NCBI GenBank assembly: GCA_963790775.1
Contig: CAWBPR010000013.1
Span: 1-64,000, forward strand
Direction of reading: 5' to 3'
Length of the DNA stretch: 64,000 nt
DNA from: JASJBU01 sp963790775
GTDB taxonomy: Bacteria > Pseudomonadota > Gammaproteobacteria > Chromatiales > Chromatiaceae
The notes below the pieces were generated by a model, which ran no database searches, was not told the origin of the DNA, and saw only the letters and a program-made list of their open reading frames with translations. Every line of letters begins with the position of its first letter. The first letter of the stretch is position 1. Both the position numbers and the translations under genes were made by a program. Of this stretch, positions 47,254 to 56,833 are shown one piece after another.

Positions 47254-48651
47254 ATGCCTGAGCTGCTGCTGTATTACGACGAGCTGCTGAATCTCTTCTG
47301 GGAGTTCCGCTGGCCCCTGGCCTTCGGCCTGGTCCTGCTGGTGGCCAGGGAACTGAAAGGATTCGACCAGGAGACCCGTCTGCATGCCCTGCTGATGTTC
47401 CTGGCGTTCTTTTTGATCATTACCGGTTACTGGATACTCAAGCCGCTGAAAAAGGGGCTGTTCCTCGCCTACTACCAGCTCAACCCGCTACAGTTCATGG
47501 ACTCCACCTACAGCGCCGCGCAGGCGGAACTGCTGGCGAAGGAGCTCAACGTGCTGGTGGCGTTGGTGGCGGCGCTGCTCTTTTCGCGGCTCTCACGGCT
47601 GCTCCTGCGGGAGCGCCTGTTCCTGTTTCTTGCCGTGATATTTGCCGGACTGTTCTTTTTTCTCGCCCGCCTGGGGGATTTCTCCGCTGCCGCCGTCACC
47701 TGGCTGTTTTATCTCTCGGGGGATCTCTATGTGACCATCATGGTGGCTGCTTTCTTCGCCTTTCTCAACGACAGTGAAAGACCGAACGCGGCGAAGCGGC
47801 TGTATGGCCTGATCGGACTTGGAGGGGTGCTGGGTGGACTCTTTGGCAGCACCCTGGTTGCCGGCTATGCCCGAGAGCTCAGAGTGGAGGAGGTGTTGGG
47901 TTATACCACCGCCTTGATTCTGATGATGAACCTCCCGGTGCTCTGGGCCGGCTGGATCGTGAGGCGGCATCCGCCGATTATCCATACTCCCCCCGAGGCA
48001 ACGCCGCGGCTCTGGGGCAGGATTTCGCGGTTCTTCAGTGGGATCGACGTGGTGATGCGATCCCGCTATCTGATCGGGATCATGGGGTTGGTGTGCCTCT
48101 ATGAGATGGTCTCCACCTTGGTGGATTATCAGTTTTCCGCCACAGTCATGCATTTTGTGGAGGACGCTTATCTGGGGGACGCCTTTTCCCGCATTTACAG
48201 TTTCACCAACCTCCTGGCGGTGCTCGCCCAGTTGTTGCTGACCCGGGTGATGCTGACGCATCTGGGCGTCGGCCCCACTCTGGCGCTGTTGCCGCTGGCG
48301 ATTCTCGCCGGTTCTGTCGGATACCTGCTGCTGCCGGTGCTGCTGTTCGGCGCACTGTTGAATACCCTGGACAACAGCTTTGCTTATTCGGTGAATCAGT
48401 CCGCCAAGGAAGTGCTCTATGTGCCGGTCTCCCCGGGGGAAAAATACCGGGCCAAGGCCTTCATCGATATCTTTGTGATACGCGCCGCGAAGGCTGTTTC
48501 AATCCTGCTCAGCGGAGTGGTCAGTCTGTGGTTCGTCCGGTTCGAAGATATTCGCTGGATCAGTCTCTGGGTGATCGCGCTGTTATTGGGGTGGCTGGTG
48601 CTGACCCATCATCTGGGTAAAGCCTACCGCTGGCGCGAGGCCCGGGCCTGA
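47254..48651 (+). CDS. Npt1/Npt2-type nucleotide transporter (ATP/ADP translocase family)
   Basis: The 465-residue protein has about twelve membrane helices. YWILKPLKKGLFLAYY near the start, YGLIGLGGVLGGLFGSTLV in the middle, and SAKEVLYVPVSPGEKYRAKAFIDIF near residue 390 are the strongest signatures of the plastid/bacterial nucleotide transporter family (TC 2.A.12). In obligate intracellular bacteria these exchange host ATP or import nucleotides; free-living bacteria also carry members of unknown substrate. Substrate and direction are not readable here. It is alone in its transcription unit. The start is ATG 47254. Confidence 0.85.
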   Translation: MPELLLYYDELLNLFWEFRWPLAFGLVLLVARELKGFDQETRLHALLMFLAFFLIITGYWILKPLKKGLFLAYYQLNPLQFMDSTYSAAQAELLAKELNVLVALVAALLFSRLSRLLLRERLFLFLAVIFAGLFFFLARLGDFSAAAVTWLFYLSGDLYVTIMVAAFFAFLNDSERPNAAKRLYGLIGLGGVLGGLFGSTLVAGYARELRVEEVLGYTTALILMMNLPVLWAGWIVRRHPPIIHTPPEATPRLWGRISRFFSGIDVVMRSRYLIGIMGLVCLYEMVSTLVDYQFSATVMHFVEDAYLGDAFSRIYSFTNLLAVLAQLLLTRVMLTHLGVGPTLALLPLAILAGSVGYLLLPVLLFGALLNTLDNSFAYSVNQSAKEVLYVPVSPGEKYRAKAFIDIFVIRAAKAVSILLSGVVSLWFVRFEDIRWISLWVIALLLGWLVLTHHLGKAYRWREARA

Positions 48652-48773
48652 ACCTACCAGGTGTCTGCCTGGAGAAAGGGTATGAGACTGGTGAATGTCC
48701 TTGTTCGGTGCAGTCACGTTTGCTCAAGTGCTTCCAGGCCATCCAGGACAGCAATATGAAAAGCGAAGCAAAG

Positions 48774-51218
48774 CTATTGGGTTTTTTCAAGACGAATCAA
48801 CCCGCAGCCTGAATAGAGCGCCAGTGCGGCGATGATCACCAGATTGAAGCCAAAATGGATCGCCAGCAGACTGGCCAGGATGCTGCTGAGCAGGGAGGCG
48901 CAGCCATTGATGCCCCAGGCCCAGGGAACGAGCTGTGGGGCCGCTTCGGCGATCTTTGTCAGACCCAGGGGAAAGGGCAGACCCATGATGAAGGCAATAG
49001 GTGCAATCAACATCATGGAGAACAGCGCCTTTCCCGGTCCTGGCAAGTCTGCAAGCCAGCTGAACAGGTAGGGGATGAGTAACAGGTATGCAAGACAAAT
49101 CGCTGACAACAGCGCCATGGCTGGAAGCAGGATTCTGCTCCTGCCTGCATTCATAAGCTGTTGACTATAGCGGCTGCCCAGCCCGGAAAATATCAGAAAG
49201 CCACACAGCACTACAGCTACCGCATAGATGGGATGAGCAAGAAAGAGGATGAACTTCTGCAGGAAGGCGATCTCGATGAACAGATAGGCCAGTCCGATGG
49301 CAAAGAAGTAGCCCACCACTTTGAAGTGGTAGCTTGCCGCGACTGATTCGCCCCGGCGCCTGAAAAACCAGAGTGGCAACAGGATCAGTACCAGACTGGC
49401 AAGCAGCGCTTGCAGCAGGGTCAGAATCAGCACCGGGTAACCCAACTCCAACAGTGAGAAGCCCCCGCGCCGATAGAGCGAGAGTATCTCGTTCAATGAC
49501 TCCCACTTGAAGAAGTTGAAGAAGTAGGGACGATCATCCGTCGCGGGTTCGATCTGGAATTTGTAGCGCTGGATAAACTGTTCTGGATTACTCCCCAGCA
49601 GCGCCATGGCACCTTGATAGAGGTAAGGTTCCGCGAGCAGATTAAAGCGGTTGGTTGCTGCGTCATCGATGCCCGGATAGTAGGCGGTATCGAAAGAACG
49701 CGTCTCGCAGAAGGCCTGCATACTGGTGATATCACTCGGCCTGAATATGCCATTTTTCACCAGCAGGGTGCTGGTATTCCAACCCCGGATCATCATCAAT
49801 TGCCGGCCCGGCTGCGCCACACCCGAGCTTTCTAAGGCATCGATGGCGGTGGCGAACAGTTTCAGAGCATCCCGCGGTGGCAGCTTGATCCAGCGGGTGA
49901 TCGCCAACAGGCCATTGGGTTGCAGGTGTTGCAGATACTCCTGCAGGGCCTCCCGGGTATAGAGATAGCTTTCATTCAAGGCTTGCACACCGGCGGAGCC
50001 GGCTGCGGCGGAGTCAAGCAGCGATACCTGGATCAGTGCATAAGAATTCCGGTTGCCGGCGAGAAAGCCCCGGGCTTCGGCTTCGTGAATCCGGACCTTG
50101 TCCTGCAGCAAACGCCAGCCGCTGAAGTCGGCGTGGGTTTCCGTCAACAGGCGGATGAACTGAGGATTGAGTTCAACCGCCTCGACCCGCATGGCGGCAT
50201 GATATTCCGCCTGCAGCAGGCCGCTGCCACCCCCCATCCCCAGGATCAGCACCGCATCAGGTTGCGCCAGATGATAGGGCAGGGCGGAGGTCTGATAGTC
50301 CAAGTAGCGCAGTTCTTCCCGCTTACCGGTGTACCGGGTGAGTGCCGTGGGGGCATCCCCATCGGTAAAGATGGCGAGTTGGGGAGGCGGTTCATGCGGG
50401 TTGTTGAGGCTCAGGCCGGGGGCCAGGCGGAAGGGTACCTTATGGTTCTCCACGACACTGATTACCCCCAATGGACTGCTGCTCTGATCAAGCAGTCTGG
50501 CGCCGCTGATATGCAGGGTCTGGCTGAGGGCCTTGTATTCCGACAGTTGCAGGGTCAACCAGCCATCGGGCAAGGCACTGAGCAGGATGGCCGGCAACAG
50601 CACCCAGGGGACAAACCGCCAAGGTCGCGCCAGGTTCAGCTCCCAGATGGAAAAGGCGGCAGCGACCAGACCGGCTGCGCCCAGCCAACGCAGCAGCTGT
50701 TCCGGATCCAGCCAATAAAGCAGGGCGATGATGGCGATCGCACCCATCCCTGCGCCCATCAGGTCGAAGGCATAGATCCGCGGGATCTGTCGCTCAAAGC
50801 GACTGAAGGCGAGACAGATACTGTTGGCGGCGAAGAAGAAGGGAATGAACAGCAGCAGGTAACTCCAGAGCAGATAGAGCCATTGGCTCGGGTCCCAAAT
50901 CATCTCCAGAGTATTGAAGGGCATGCGTTGAGCGAGTAGAAAACAGACCAGGGCGCTGATTCCGAAGAGGGTGGTATTGCCAACAAACAGGCCGGCGAAG
51001 TGTGGTTGGGTCCAGCGATGGGCCAGGCTGAGGATGGCGCCGCTGGCGCCGTAACCCAACAGTGCCAGGCTGATTATCATATAGGCGAAATGGTGCCACT
51101 GAATGATCGAGAAGAGCCGCATCAGGAGGATCTCGTAGGCCAGAGCCGAAGCAGAGATCAGCATCACTGCAAACAGTGGCGGCTTCAGTTGTTGACTGTC
51201 TAAGCTCGCCCTGAGCAT
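48774..51218 (-). CDS. Spermidine-synthase-like membrane protein (fused transporter fold and methyltransferase fold)
   Basis: The 814-residue protein has about seven N-terminal membrane helices, a soluble Rossmann domain at about 240-560, and seven C-terminal helices. The Rossmann part reads VLILGMGGGSGLLQAEYH and VEAVELNPQFIRLL, as in spermidine synthases, but the later acidic catalytic motif is replaced by ALIQVSLLDSAAAGSAG. It is therefore a member of the large family of membrane spermidine-synthase homologues with no proven reaction. It ends at 48774, and pcm begins 10 bp upstream of it on the same strand, so the two form an operon. Confidence 0.8.
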   Translation of the reverse strand: MLRASLDSQQLKPPLFAVMLISASALAYEILLMRLFSIIQWHHFAYMIISLALLGYGASGAILSLAHRWTQPHFAGLFVGNTTLFGISALVCFLLAQRMPFNTLEMIWDPSQWLYLLWSYLLLFIPFFFAANSICLAFSRFERQIPRIYAFDLMGAGMGAIAIIALLYWLDPEQLLRWLGAAGLVAAAFSIWELNLARPWRFVPWVLLPAILLSALPDGWLTLQLSEYKALSQTLHISGARLLDQSSSPLGVISVVENHKVPFRLAPGLSLNNPHEPPPQLAIFTDGDAPTALTRYTGKREELRYLDYQTSALPYHLAQPDAVLILGMGGGSGLLQAEYHAAMRVEAVELNPQFIRLLTETHADFSGWRLLQDKVRIHEAEARGFLAGNRNSYALIQVSLLDSAAAGSAGVQALNESYLYTREALQEYLQHLQPNGLLAITRWIKLPPRDALKLFATAIDALESSGVAQPGRQLMMIRGWNTSTLLVKNGIFRPSDITSMQAFCETRSFDTAYYPGIDDAATNRFNLLAEPYLYQGAMALLGSNPEQFIQRYKFQIEPATDDRPYFFNFFKWESLNEILSLYRRGGFSLLELGYPVLILTLLQALLASLVLILLPLWFFRRRGESVAASYHFKVVGYFFAIGLAYLFIEIAFLQKFILFLAHPIYAVAVVLCGFLIFSGLGSRYSQQLMNAGRSRILLPAMALLSAICLAYLLLIPYLFSWLADLPGPGKALFSMMLIAPIAFIMGLPFPLGLTKIAEAAPQLVPWAWGINGCASLLSSILASLLAIHFGFNLVIIAALALYSGCGLIRLEKTQ

Positions 51219-51227
51219 CGCGCTGTC

Positions 51228-51980
51228 TCACTCGGCCCGGGTCAGGGGGACGAATCGCACCGGCAGGATCTGATGAGTGGTGGTTTTACCCTCCGGGTTT
51301 TTCTCTACCAACACCAGTTGTTGAACCTGAAATCGCCCGCCCACCGGAATGATCATGCGGCCTCCGGGTTTGAGCTGTTTAACCAGGGGTGGTGGTATAT
51401 GGTCAGCCGCCGCAGTCACTACGATGGCATCGAAAGGGGCCTGTTCCGGCCAGCCGTAATAGCCGTCGGCGATACGCGTCTCAACGTTCTCTATGCCCAG
51501 GCGTTTGAATCTTTGCTGCGCCTGCTCACCCAGCTCCTCGATGATCTCGATGGTGAAGACCTGCTGGGTCAGTTCGGCAAGTACGGCTGCCTGATATCCG
51601 GAGCCTGTACCGACCTCAAGTACTTTGAAATCCGCTTCCGGCTCCAGCAGTTCGGTCATCAGGGCGACGATATAGGGTTGCGAGATGGTCTGGCCGTAAC
51701 CGATGGATAGCGGGCGGTTTTCATAGGCCATGGATTTCACATCCTCCGGCACGAATTCGTGACGCGGCACCCGGGACATGACCAGCATGACCTGATCCGT
51801 CAGTATCTCTCGATCAATGTAGCTGGAGGTGTCCCGGACGTCAGCGGTTATCTCCTCTATCATTGCTGTGCGCTGGGTAGCGTAGTCACCGGCCAGGCTG
51901 CTCACTACGCCAAGGCCAAACAGCAGGGACAATATCCAGTGAGCCAGATGTCGGGAGAAGGCTGTGCTATGGGATTGCAT
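51228..51980 (-). CDS. pcm: Protein-L-isoaspartate O-methyltransferase
   Basis: The 250-residue SAM-dependent repair enzyme contains VPRHEFVPEDVKSMAYENRPLSI, then the substrate loop GYGQTISQPYIVA, the SAM motif VLEVGTGSGYQAAVLAEL and DAIVVTAAADHIPPPL. An N-terminal hydrophobic stretch (ILSLLFGLGVVSSLAG) may be a signal peptide, which would place this copy in the periplasm, unlike the cytosolic enzyme. It is coupled to the membrane spermidine-synthase-like gene. Confidence 0.92.
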   Translation of the reverse strand: MQSHSTAFSRHLAHWILSLLFGLGVVSSLAGDYATQRTAMIEEITADVRDTSSYIDREILTDQVMLVMSRVPRHEFVPEDVKSMAYENRPLSIGYGQTISQPYIVALMTELLEPEADFKVLEVGTGSGYQAAVLAELTQQVFTIEIIEELGEQAQQRFKRLGIENVETRIADGYYGWPEQAPFDAIVVTAAADHIPPPLVKQLKPGGRMIIPVGGRFQVQQLVLVEKNPEGKTTTHQILPVRFVPLTRAE

Positions 51981-52203
51981 GGCGTCAACTCCAGTGTTTT
52001 TTCCGTGAGTCCTACCTTAATAATATGGCAGAACTCACGACTGGTGGTGAAACTTCCCGTAAGTCATTAGCTCCCTGTGATAAGCGTTGCATGGGACTCG
52101 ATGATTCTTGAGAACGCAAAATCGATTGTCGATACGACTTAAAACATCAGATAATCCTGATATTCTAAAATATTCTGGTCTGTAATTTGCTCCTGCTTTA
52201 TTT

Positions 52204-52910
52204 ATGCCTGATGTGAAACCTCAAAAGCCCTTGCGTGTGATGCTGGTTGATGACCGAAGCGATCGTCGCGCCATGCTTGATCTGGCGCTCAGTGAAGTCG
52301 GTTGCGCCCTGGTAGCCTGTGTCGCTGAAGACGCGGATCTGTTTTCCGCCGTGGAGTCCTGTGACCCGGATGTGATCCTGATCGATATAGAAGCGCCAGG
52401 CAGGGATACCCTGGAGGGCCTTGAAACCGTGCAGGCCAATGTTCCACGCCCGATGGTGATGTTCTCCCAGGACGATAACAACGAGACGATCAAGCGGGCG
52501 ACCAGTGCGGGGTCAGCGCCTAGGTGGTGGATGGTCTGCAGGCCAAGCGGGTGCGGCCCATCATTGATGCAACGGTTGCTCGATTTCAGCATTTTAATCT
52601 GCTTGAATCAGAACTGAAACGGACCCTCGATCAACTTGCGGAACGAAAGGTTATCGGCCGGGTAAAGGCATTGTCATGCGACAGGTGGAATCTGTTGGGT
52701 GACGGGGAGAGTTTATCCATGGGCTCAGATCTTTTTTTCGATGGGGAGCAATTTTCCGCCAATGATCCATTGGGCTATCTGCAGAGGATGTCTGTCAGCA
52801 ACCCGGCCATTGGTTTGGCTGAACTCAAAGCGGTAAACAAACCATCCAGCCGAGCCGCAAGTCCGGATCTCCGGGAAAAGCCTGTCAAGGTCAGGGAAGA
52901 CGCGGGTTGA
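52204..52910 (+). pseudogene. nasT: NasT-type ANTAR response regulator, inactivated
   Basis: The receiver domain is in frame 1 (LRVMLVDDRSDRRAML, then VILIDIEAP with the phosphorylatable Asp). At a GGGG run (52509-52512) the frame is lost. In the correct frame a TAG (52521-52523) stands where the conserved Tyr of SAYVVDGLQAKRVRPII is expected, so there are two lesions side by side. The linker and coiled coil (VVDGLQAKRVRPII…LAERKVIGRV) follow. The RNA-binding ANTAR helices are scrambled by another shift near 52665, although YLQRMSVSNPAIGLAEL is still visible. NasT normally antiterminates nitrate assimilation operons, and the nas genes lie about 2-11 kb to the right. Confidence 0.8.
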
Positions 52911-52918
52911 TGGATTGA

Positions 52919-52976
52919 CTGGGAGGTTGTCGGATTCAACATTTTTTGGTTAAACACGACAGCCTCCCAGAACCTC
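52919..52976. terminator. Long inverted repeat between convergent genes
   Basis: CTGGGAGGTTGTCG and CGACAGCCTCCCAG pair over 14 positions with one G-T wobble around a 24-nt AT-rich loop. It lies between the nasT remnant and the kinase gene, converging on it, so it probably ends transcription from both sides. Confidence 0.55.
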
Positions 52977-52982
52977 TGTTCC

Positions 52983-54692
52983 TCACTGTTTGAGCAGCAA
53001 GAAGAGAAGTAGAAGGTTAGTGATAAAAAGCAACAGCGTCAGTGATTTCCAAAAGCTGAGGGGGTTGCGCTCAATCCAGGGTGCCTGGTGTGCATCGTTC
53101 AGTTTATCATTCGGATGCTGCAGATCGTGCAGAAACTCGGACATGGCCTCGTAACGCCGCCTTGGGTCCGGCTGCACGGCCTTGCTCAGTACGCCATCCA
53201 CCCAGGCTGGGAGCTTATTATTGATGGTTCGCGCAGGCGTATAGTTGTATTTTCGTCTGGCATCCGGTCGGTCGGTCTCACCATAGGGCAGACGGCCGGT
53301 CAGCAGTTCATAGATGATAACGCCCACCGAATACATATCCGAGGCATGGGTGCAGGACTCCCCGCGCAGACATTCCGGGGCTGCGTAATTGAGCGTTCCC
53401 TGGGGTGTCGCCCGGTCGAAAGAGCTCTCGATCTCTTCCAGGCCGGCGATGCGGGCTGAGCCAAAATCGATGAGTTTCAAGATTCCATGCGGGTCGATCA
53501 GGATATTGTCCGGTTTCAGGTCCTGATGAAACGTTTCCATGCGGTGCATGCAACGCAGGCCTTCGATGATCTGTTCCGCAAAGTTGCGCGTCTGGCTGAG
53601 ACTGGCCTGGCCATGGTCATGCATCCACTGAGCCAGGCTGCTGCCTTCCACATATTCTGAAATATTGTAAAGAAAGCGTCGTCTGTGAGGTTCAAACACT
53701 TTTAGCAGGTGGGCATTGCTGATGCGACGGCCCACCCACTCTTCGTGCAGAAAATTTTCAAGAAAAGCGGGATCATCACGATAATTGACCGAGGGAGTCT
53801 TCAATACCACCTTCTGCTCGGTTGCCGTATCCAATGCAAGAAATACTTCGCTGCGGCTGCTGGCATGCAGCTCCCGCAGGATCTTATAGCCATCGATCGT
53901 TACCCCGACACTGAGGTCAGGCGGGAAGGGCAGGTCAGATACCCTTCTCAGGATGTCGTCTTCGGTCTCAACCGGCAGGTCCAACACCCGGATCAGCTGA
54001 CAGCTGACATTGTCATTGCTGCCTTGAGCCATCGCTGTTTCCACCAGGGTATTGGCGCAGGCCTGTAGATTGTGGTCCTGCGCCCGGAGGATCTTCAGTA
54101 TCTCCTGATGGGTCAGGAAATCGTGTACCCCGTCGGTGGTGAAAAGAAACAGGTCACCGGCTTCGACTGTGAGCGAGTGATAATCGATTTCGATATGCGG
54201 GTCCGCGCCCATGGCGCGGGAGAGGAACTCCTTCTCTTTGGAAACCCAGACCCGATGGTCCCGGGTGATTTGTTCTAGATTGCCACCCTGAGCGTAATAG
54301 ATTCGAGAGTCCCCGATATGCACGATGTGCGCCGTGGTGGATTTGATGACCAGTCCACTGAAGGTGGTCACCATGCCCATCGCCGAGTCATACAATGACT
54401 GTCCCTGCCCACACAGCCAGCGGTTGAGAGACCCCAGCACCTTGCTGGCGGACGTCTTGACGGTCCAGGACTCCGGTGTGCTGTAGTAGTCGCTCAGGAA
54501 GCCTTTGACACAGACTTGACTGGCGTGACCGCCCCCTTCGCTGGAACTGACACCATCGGCAATCGCCGCCGCTACGCCTTTGGTGAGCAGCAATGCTCCG
54601 TGAGGCACACTGACATTACAACTGTCATCGTTATTGTCCTTGATCCCCGACTCACTGCGGAATGCATAGTCGATTTCGAGTTTTGTTGTCAT
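52983..54692 (-). CDS. Bifunctional PP2C phosphatase / Ser-Thr protein kinase
   Basis: The 569-residue protein has a PP2C domain at residues 5-245 with metal-binding DNNDDSCNV, ADGVSSSEGGGHASQ, VHIGDSRIYY and GSNDNVSCQ. A protein kinase domain follows at about 268-530: KVVLKTPS (ATP Lys), then the catalytic loop HQDLKPDNIL (HQD instead of HRD) and LIDFGSARI (DFG). A C-terminal membrane helix (SLTLLLFITNLLLLFLLL) anchors it with the enzyme domains in the cytoplasm. Such fusions sit near narK and nas genes in many proteobacteria; here narK is 67 bp upstream on the same strand. It may control nitrate transport or assimilation; the target is unknown. Confidence 0.9.
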   Translation of the reverse strand: MTTKLEIDYAFRSESGIKDNNDDSCNVSVPHGALLLTKGVAAAIADGVSSSEGGGHASQVCVKGFLSDYYSTPESWTVKTSASKVLGSLNRWLCGQGQSLYDSAMGMVTTFSGLVIKSTTAHIVHIGDSRIYYAQGGNLEQITRDHRVWVSKEKEFLSRAMGADPHIEIDYHSLTVEAGDLFLFTTDGVHDFLTHQEILKILRAQDHNLQACANTLVETAMAQGSNDNVSCQLIRVLDLPVETEDDILRRVSDLPFPPDLSVGVTIDGYKILRELHASSRSEVFLALDTATEQKVVLKTPSVNYRDDPAFLENFLHEEWVGRRISNAHLLKVFEPHRRRFLYNISEYVEGSSLAQWMHDHGQASLSQTRNFAEQIIEGLRCMHRMETFHQDLKPDNILIDPHGILKLIDFGSARIAGLEEIESSFDRATPQGTLNYAAPECLRGESCTHASDMYSVGVIIYELLTGRLPYGETDRPDARRKYNYTPARTINNKLPAWVDGVLSKAVQPDPRRRYEAMSEFLHDLQHPNDKLNDAHQAPWIERNPLSFWKSLTLLLFITNLLLLFLLLKQ

Positions 54693-54759
54693 GGTGTGGA
54701 GCTACAAATAAAAAGGGTGGGCAATGCCCACCCTACTTGGATTGGTAATTAAAAATCAA

Positions 54760-56226
54760 TCAAGTCACATCGATCATCTGCACGCTGCCATCTTCCATGA
54801 CCTCGGCGGTTTGGCCTTGTGGTTCATCCAGGAAACGCACTGCAACCAGGGCGAACAAGGCTGCGCCGGCGATCACCAAGAAGAAGATCTGTGGCGAAAC
54901 GAAGGAGAAAACCGTCAGGAAGGTCACCGCGCCCACGTTGCCATAGGCGCCTGCCATACCCGCCACCTGTCCGGTCATACGGCGTTTCACCAAGGGCACC
55001 ATGGCGAAGACCGCGCCTTCACCCGCCTGCACGAAGAAGGAACAGGCCATGGTCGCGATCACTGCCAGGGCCAACGGCCAGGCGGAGGTGATCTGGCCTA
55101 AGATGAGGTAACCGACGGCCAGGCCGGCTATCAACAGCGTCAGGGTATTTCTGCGGCCGAACTTATCACTGAAGAGGCCACCACCAGGGCGCGCCACCAG
55201 ATTCATGAAGGCAAAACCGGATGCCAGCATACCGGCCTGCACAATCGACAGATCGAAGGTGTCCTTGAAGAACAGGGGCAGCATGGAGACCACTGCCAGC
55301 TCCGAACCGAAGGTGACGAAGTAGGCCAGATCCAGGATGGCAACCTGTTTGAATTTATAGCGGTGGATCTCCGGCACCTCTTCGGTAAAGACATGCTTGT
55401 TGATACGCCAAACATGGGAAGTCTGGTAGACATAAAGCGCCAGTAAACCAATATAGATACTATTCGCGATGATGCTGTTGAGGATCTTCAGGTTGTCTGG
55501 TCCGAGTTTCCAGGTCAGTACCGCCAGCGCAGCATACATGGGGATATTCATCAGCAGATAGAAGAAGAAGTCCCCTTTGCTGGTGACCTCCATCGCTCCG
55601 GTTTTCTTCGGCTTGAAGTAGGTGGAGCCCTTCGGGGTATTACGGGCCAGCCGATAGTAGACGACTGAGTAGACCATGGCCATGGCGCCAGTCAGAAAGA
55701 TCGCATAACGCCAACCTTCGTCTCCACCGAACATCAGGGCGATAGTGGGTAGAGAGAGGGCGGCCGCGGCAGAACCGAAGTTACCCCAGCCGCCATAGAT
55801 GCCTTCCGCTACACCGACCTGCTTGGCCGGGAACCACTCACCGATCATGCGGATACCGATAACGAAGCCGGCGCCCACGAAACCGAGTGCAAAGCGACTT
55901 ATCAGCAGCATTGTATAGGAGTCTGCCAGGGCGAAGACGAAGCAGATGATGCTGGAGATGAACAGCAGGGTCGAGAAGGTCAGGCGTGGACCGAATTTGT
56001 CCACCAGCATGCCGACCACGATGCGTGCCGGAATGGTCAGCGCCACATTGATGATCAGCAGGGCCTTCACTTCCTGCGTGGTCAGGTTGAAGGTCTCCTG
56101 AATGGCTGCCATCAGAGGTGCATGGTTGAACCAGACAAAGAAACTGAGAAAGAAGGCAAACCATGTGAGGTGCAACGTCCTGGTTTTACCTGTAAAGGAC
56201 AACAGATTGAGCTTTGATTCCGACAT
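54760..56226 (-). CDS. narK: Nitrate/nitrite transporter, NarK/NasA-type MFS
   Basis: The 488-residue protein has twelve predicted helices. WFAFFLSFFVWFNHAPLMAAI and RIVVGMLVDKFGPR are the NNP-family N-terminal signatures. GWGNFGSAAAAL and MAGAYGNVGAVTFLTV are the two nitrate-signature Gly-rich motifs in helices 5 and 11. AGGAG lies upstream of ATG 56226. It diverges from nirB and probably supplies nitrate for assimilation. A sigma54-like promoter lies 37-51 bp upstream. Confidence 0.93.
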   Translation of the reverse strand: MSESKLNLLSFTGKTRTLHLTWFAFFLSFFVWFNHAPLMAAIQETFNLTTQEVKALLIINVALTIPARIVVGMLVDKFGPRLTFSTLLFISSIICFVFALADSYTMLLISRFALGFVGAGFVIGIRMIGEWFPAKQVGVAEGIYGGWGNFGSAAAALSLPTIALMFGGDEGWRYAIFLTGAMAMVYSVVYYRLARNTPKGSTYFKPKKTGAMEVTSKGDFFFYLLMNIPMYAALAVLTWKLGPDNLKILNSIIANSIYIGLLALYVYQTSHVWRINKHVFTEEVPEIHRYKFKQVAILDLAYFVTFGSELAVVSMLPLFFKDTFDLSIVQAGMLASGFAFMNLVARPGGGLFSDKFGRRNTLTLLIAGLAVGYLILGQITSAWPLALAVIATMACSFFVQAGEGAVFAMVPLVKRRMTGQVAGMAGAYGNVGAVTFLTVFSFVSPQIFFLVIAGAALFALVAVRFLDEPQGQTAEVMEDGSVQMIDVT

Positions 56227-56262
56227 TCTTTACTCCTGCGGATAGTGATGCGGGAGGATTAG

Positions 56263-56277
56263 GCGAAATTCATGCCA
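56263..56277 (-). promoter_or_regulatory. Sigma54-like promoter of narK
   Basis: On the minus strand it reads TGGCATGAATTTCGC. GG and GC are 12 bp apart, as required for the -24/-12 elements (consensus TGGCACGN4TTGC). The predicted start is about 25 nt before ATG. It matches 10 or 11 of the informative positions. Confidence 0.6.
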
Positions 56278-56701
56278 CTCTTGTAACTGACTGAAATGGT
56301 TGGAACAAATATAAGTGTTTGGTAATTGTCTGGCGCCGATGCACAGAAATAGTGCTCTTGGATAATCATCGATGATCCCTGACGGTTCCAGTACACACAC
56401 TGAATGACCGCCTGGAATAAGTGCTACATCAATAACTTAGTCGGATTGTACGGCGATAAAAGGCGCACAAAAAATGAGCGTTTCAAAATGGCGCATAAGA
56501 GGTTTATTGCCCTAAAATGGGTCATTGACGGAGTTTAAATCGATCTGTCTCAGGTCTATCTGGTAGTAAAACCTTGGGGCTGAATGATCATAAACCTAGA
56601 CAATAAACTCCCATCTCCGCTGGGAACGAGTTGGGTAATGTAAGTTAAAAGACAGCTAGATTCATGACATTATCATATTCAATCAGCAGACCACATGGGT
56701 G

Positions 56702-56726
56702 CGAGGGCTTCTGGTCAAAGCCCTCG
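56702..56726 (+). repeat. Perfect 9-bp hairpin in the narK-nirB intergenic region
   Basis: CGAGGGCTT and AAGCCCTCG surround a 7-nt loop. It lies 35 bp upstream of the nirB -24 element, so it is probably a protein site or part of a longer leader from another promoter. No T run follows. Confidence 0.5.
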
Positions 56727-56760
56727 GACAGATATCGATCCAGCATGGAGGTCATGCTCC

Positions 56761-56775
56761 TGGCACAAGCTTTGC
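56761..56775 (+). promoter_or_regulatory. Sigma54-like promoter of nirB
   Basis: TGGCACAAGCTTTGC has the invariant GG and GC at the correct 12-bp distance and matches the consensus at nearly every position. Transcription should begin near 56787, leaving a 47-nt leader with a GAGG ribosome site. That leader is too short for the hairpin-terminator used by NasT. Confidence 0.75.
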
Positions 56776-56833
56776 GTTAAGGCCCTGAATGAAGAAGTTT
56801 TCCCAGATCGGGATTTCATGATAGAGGCGAGTA

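Noticed and set aside
49920..50939. 339-codon open frame antisense to the spermidine-synthase-like gene
   Set aside because: Composition is Gly/Gln-rich without motifs; a shadow of the sense frame.
56702..56726. NasT-type leader terminator for nirB
   Set aside because: The hairpin lies upstream of the sigma54-like promoter and has no T run, so it is outside the predicted transcript.
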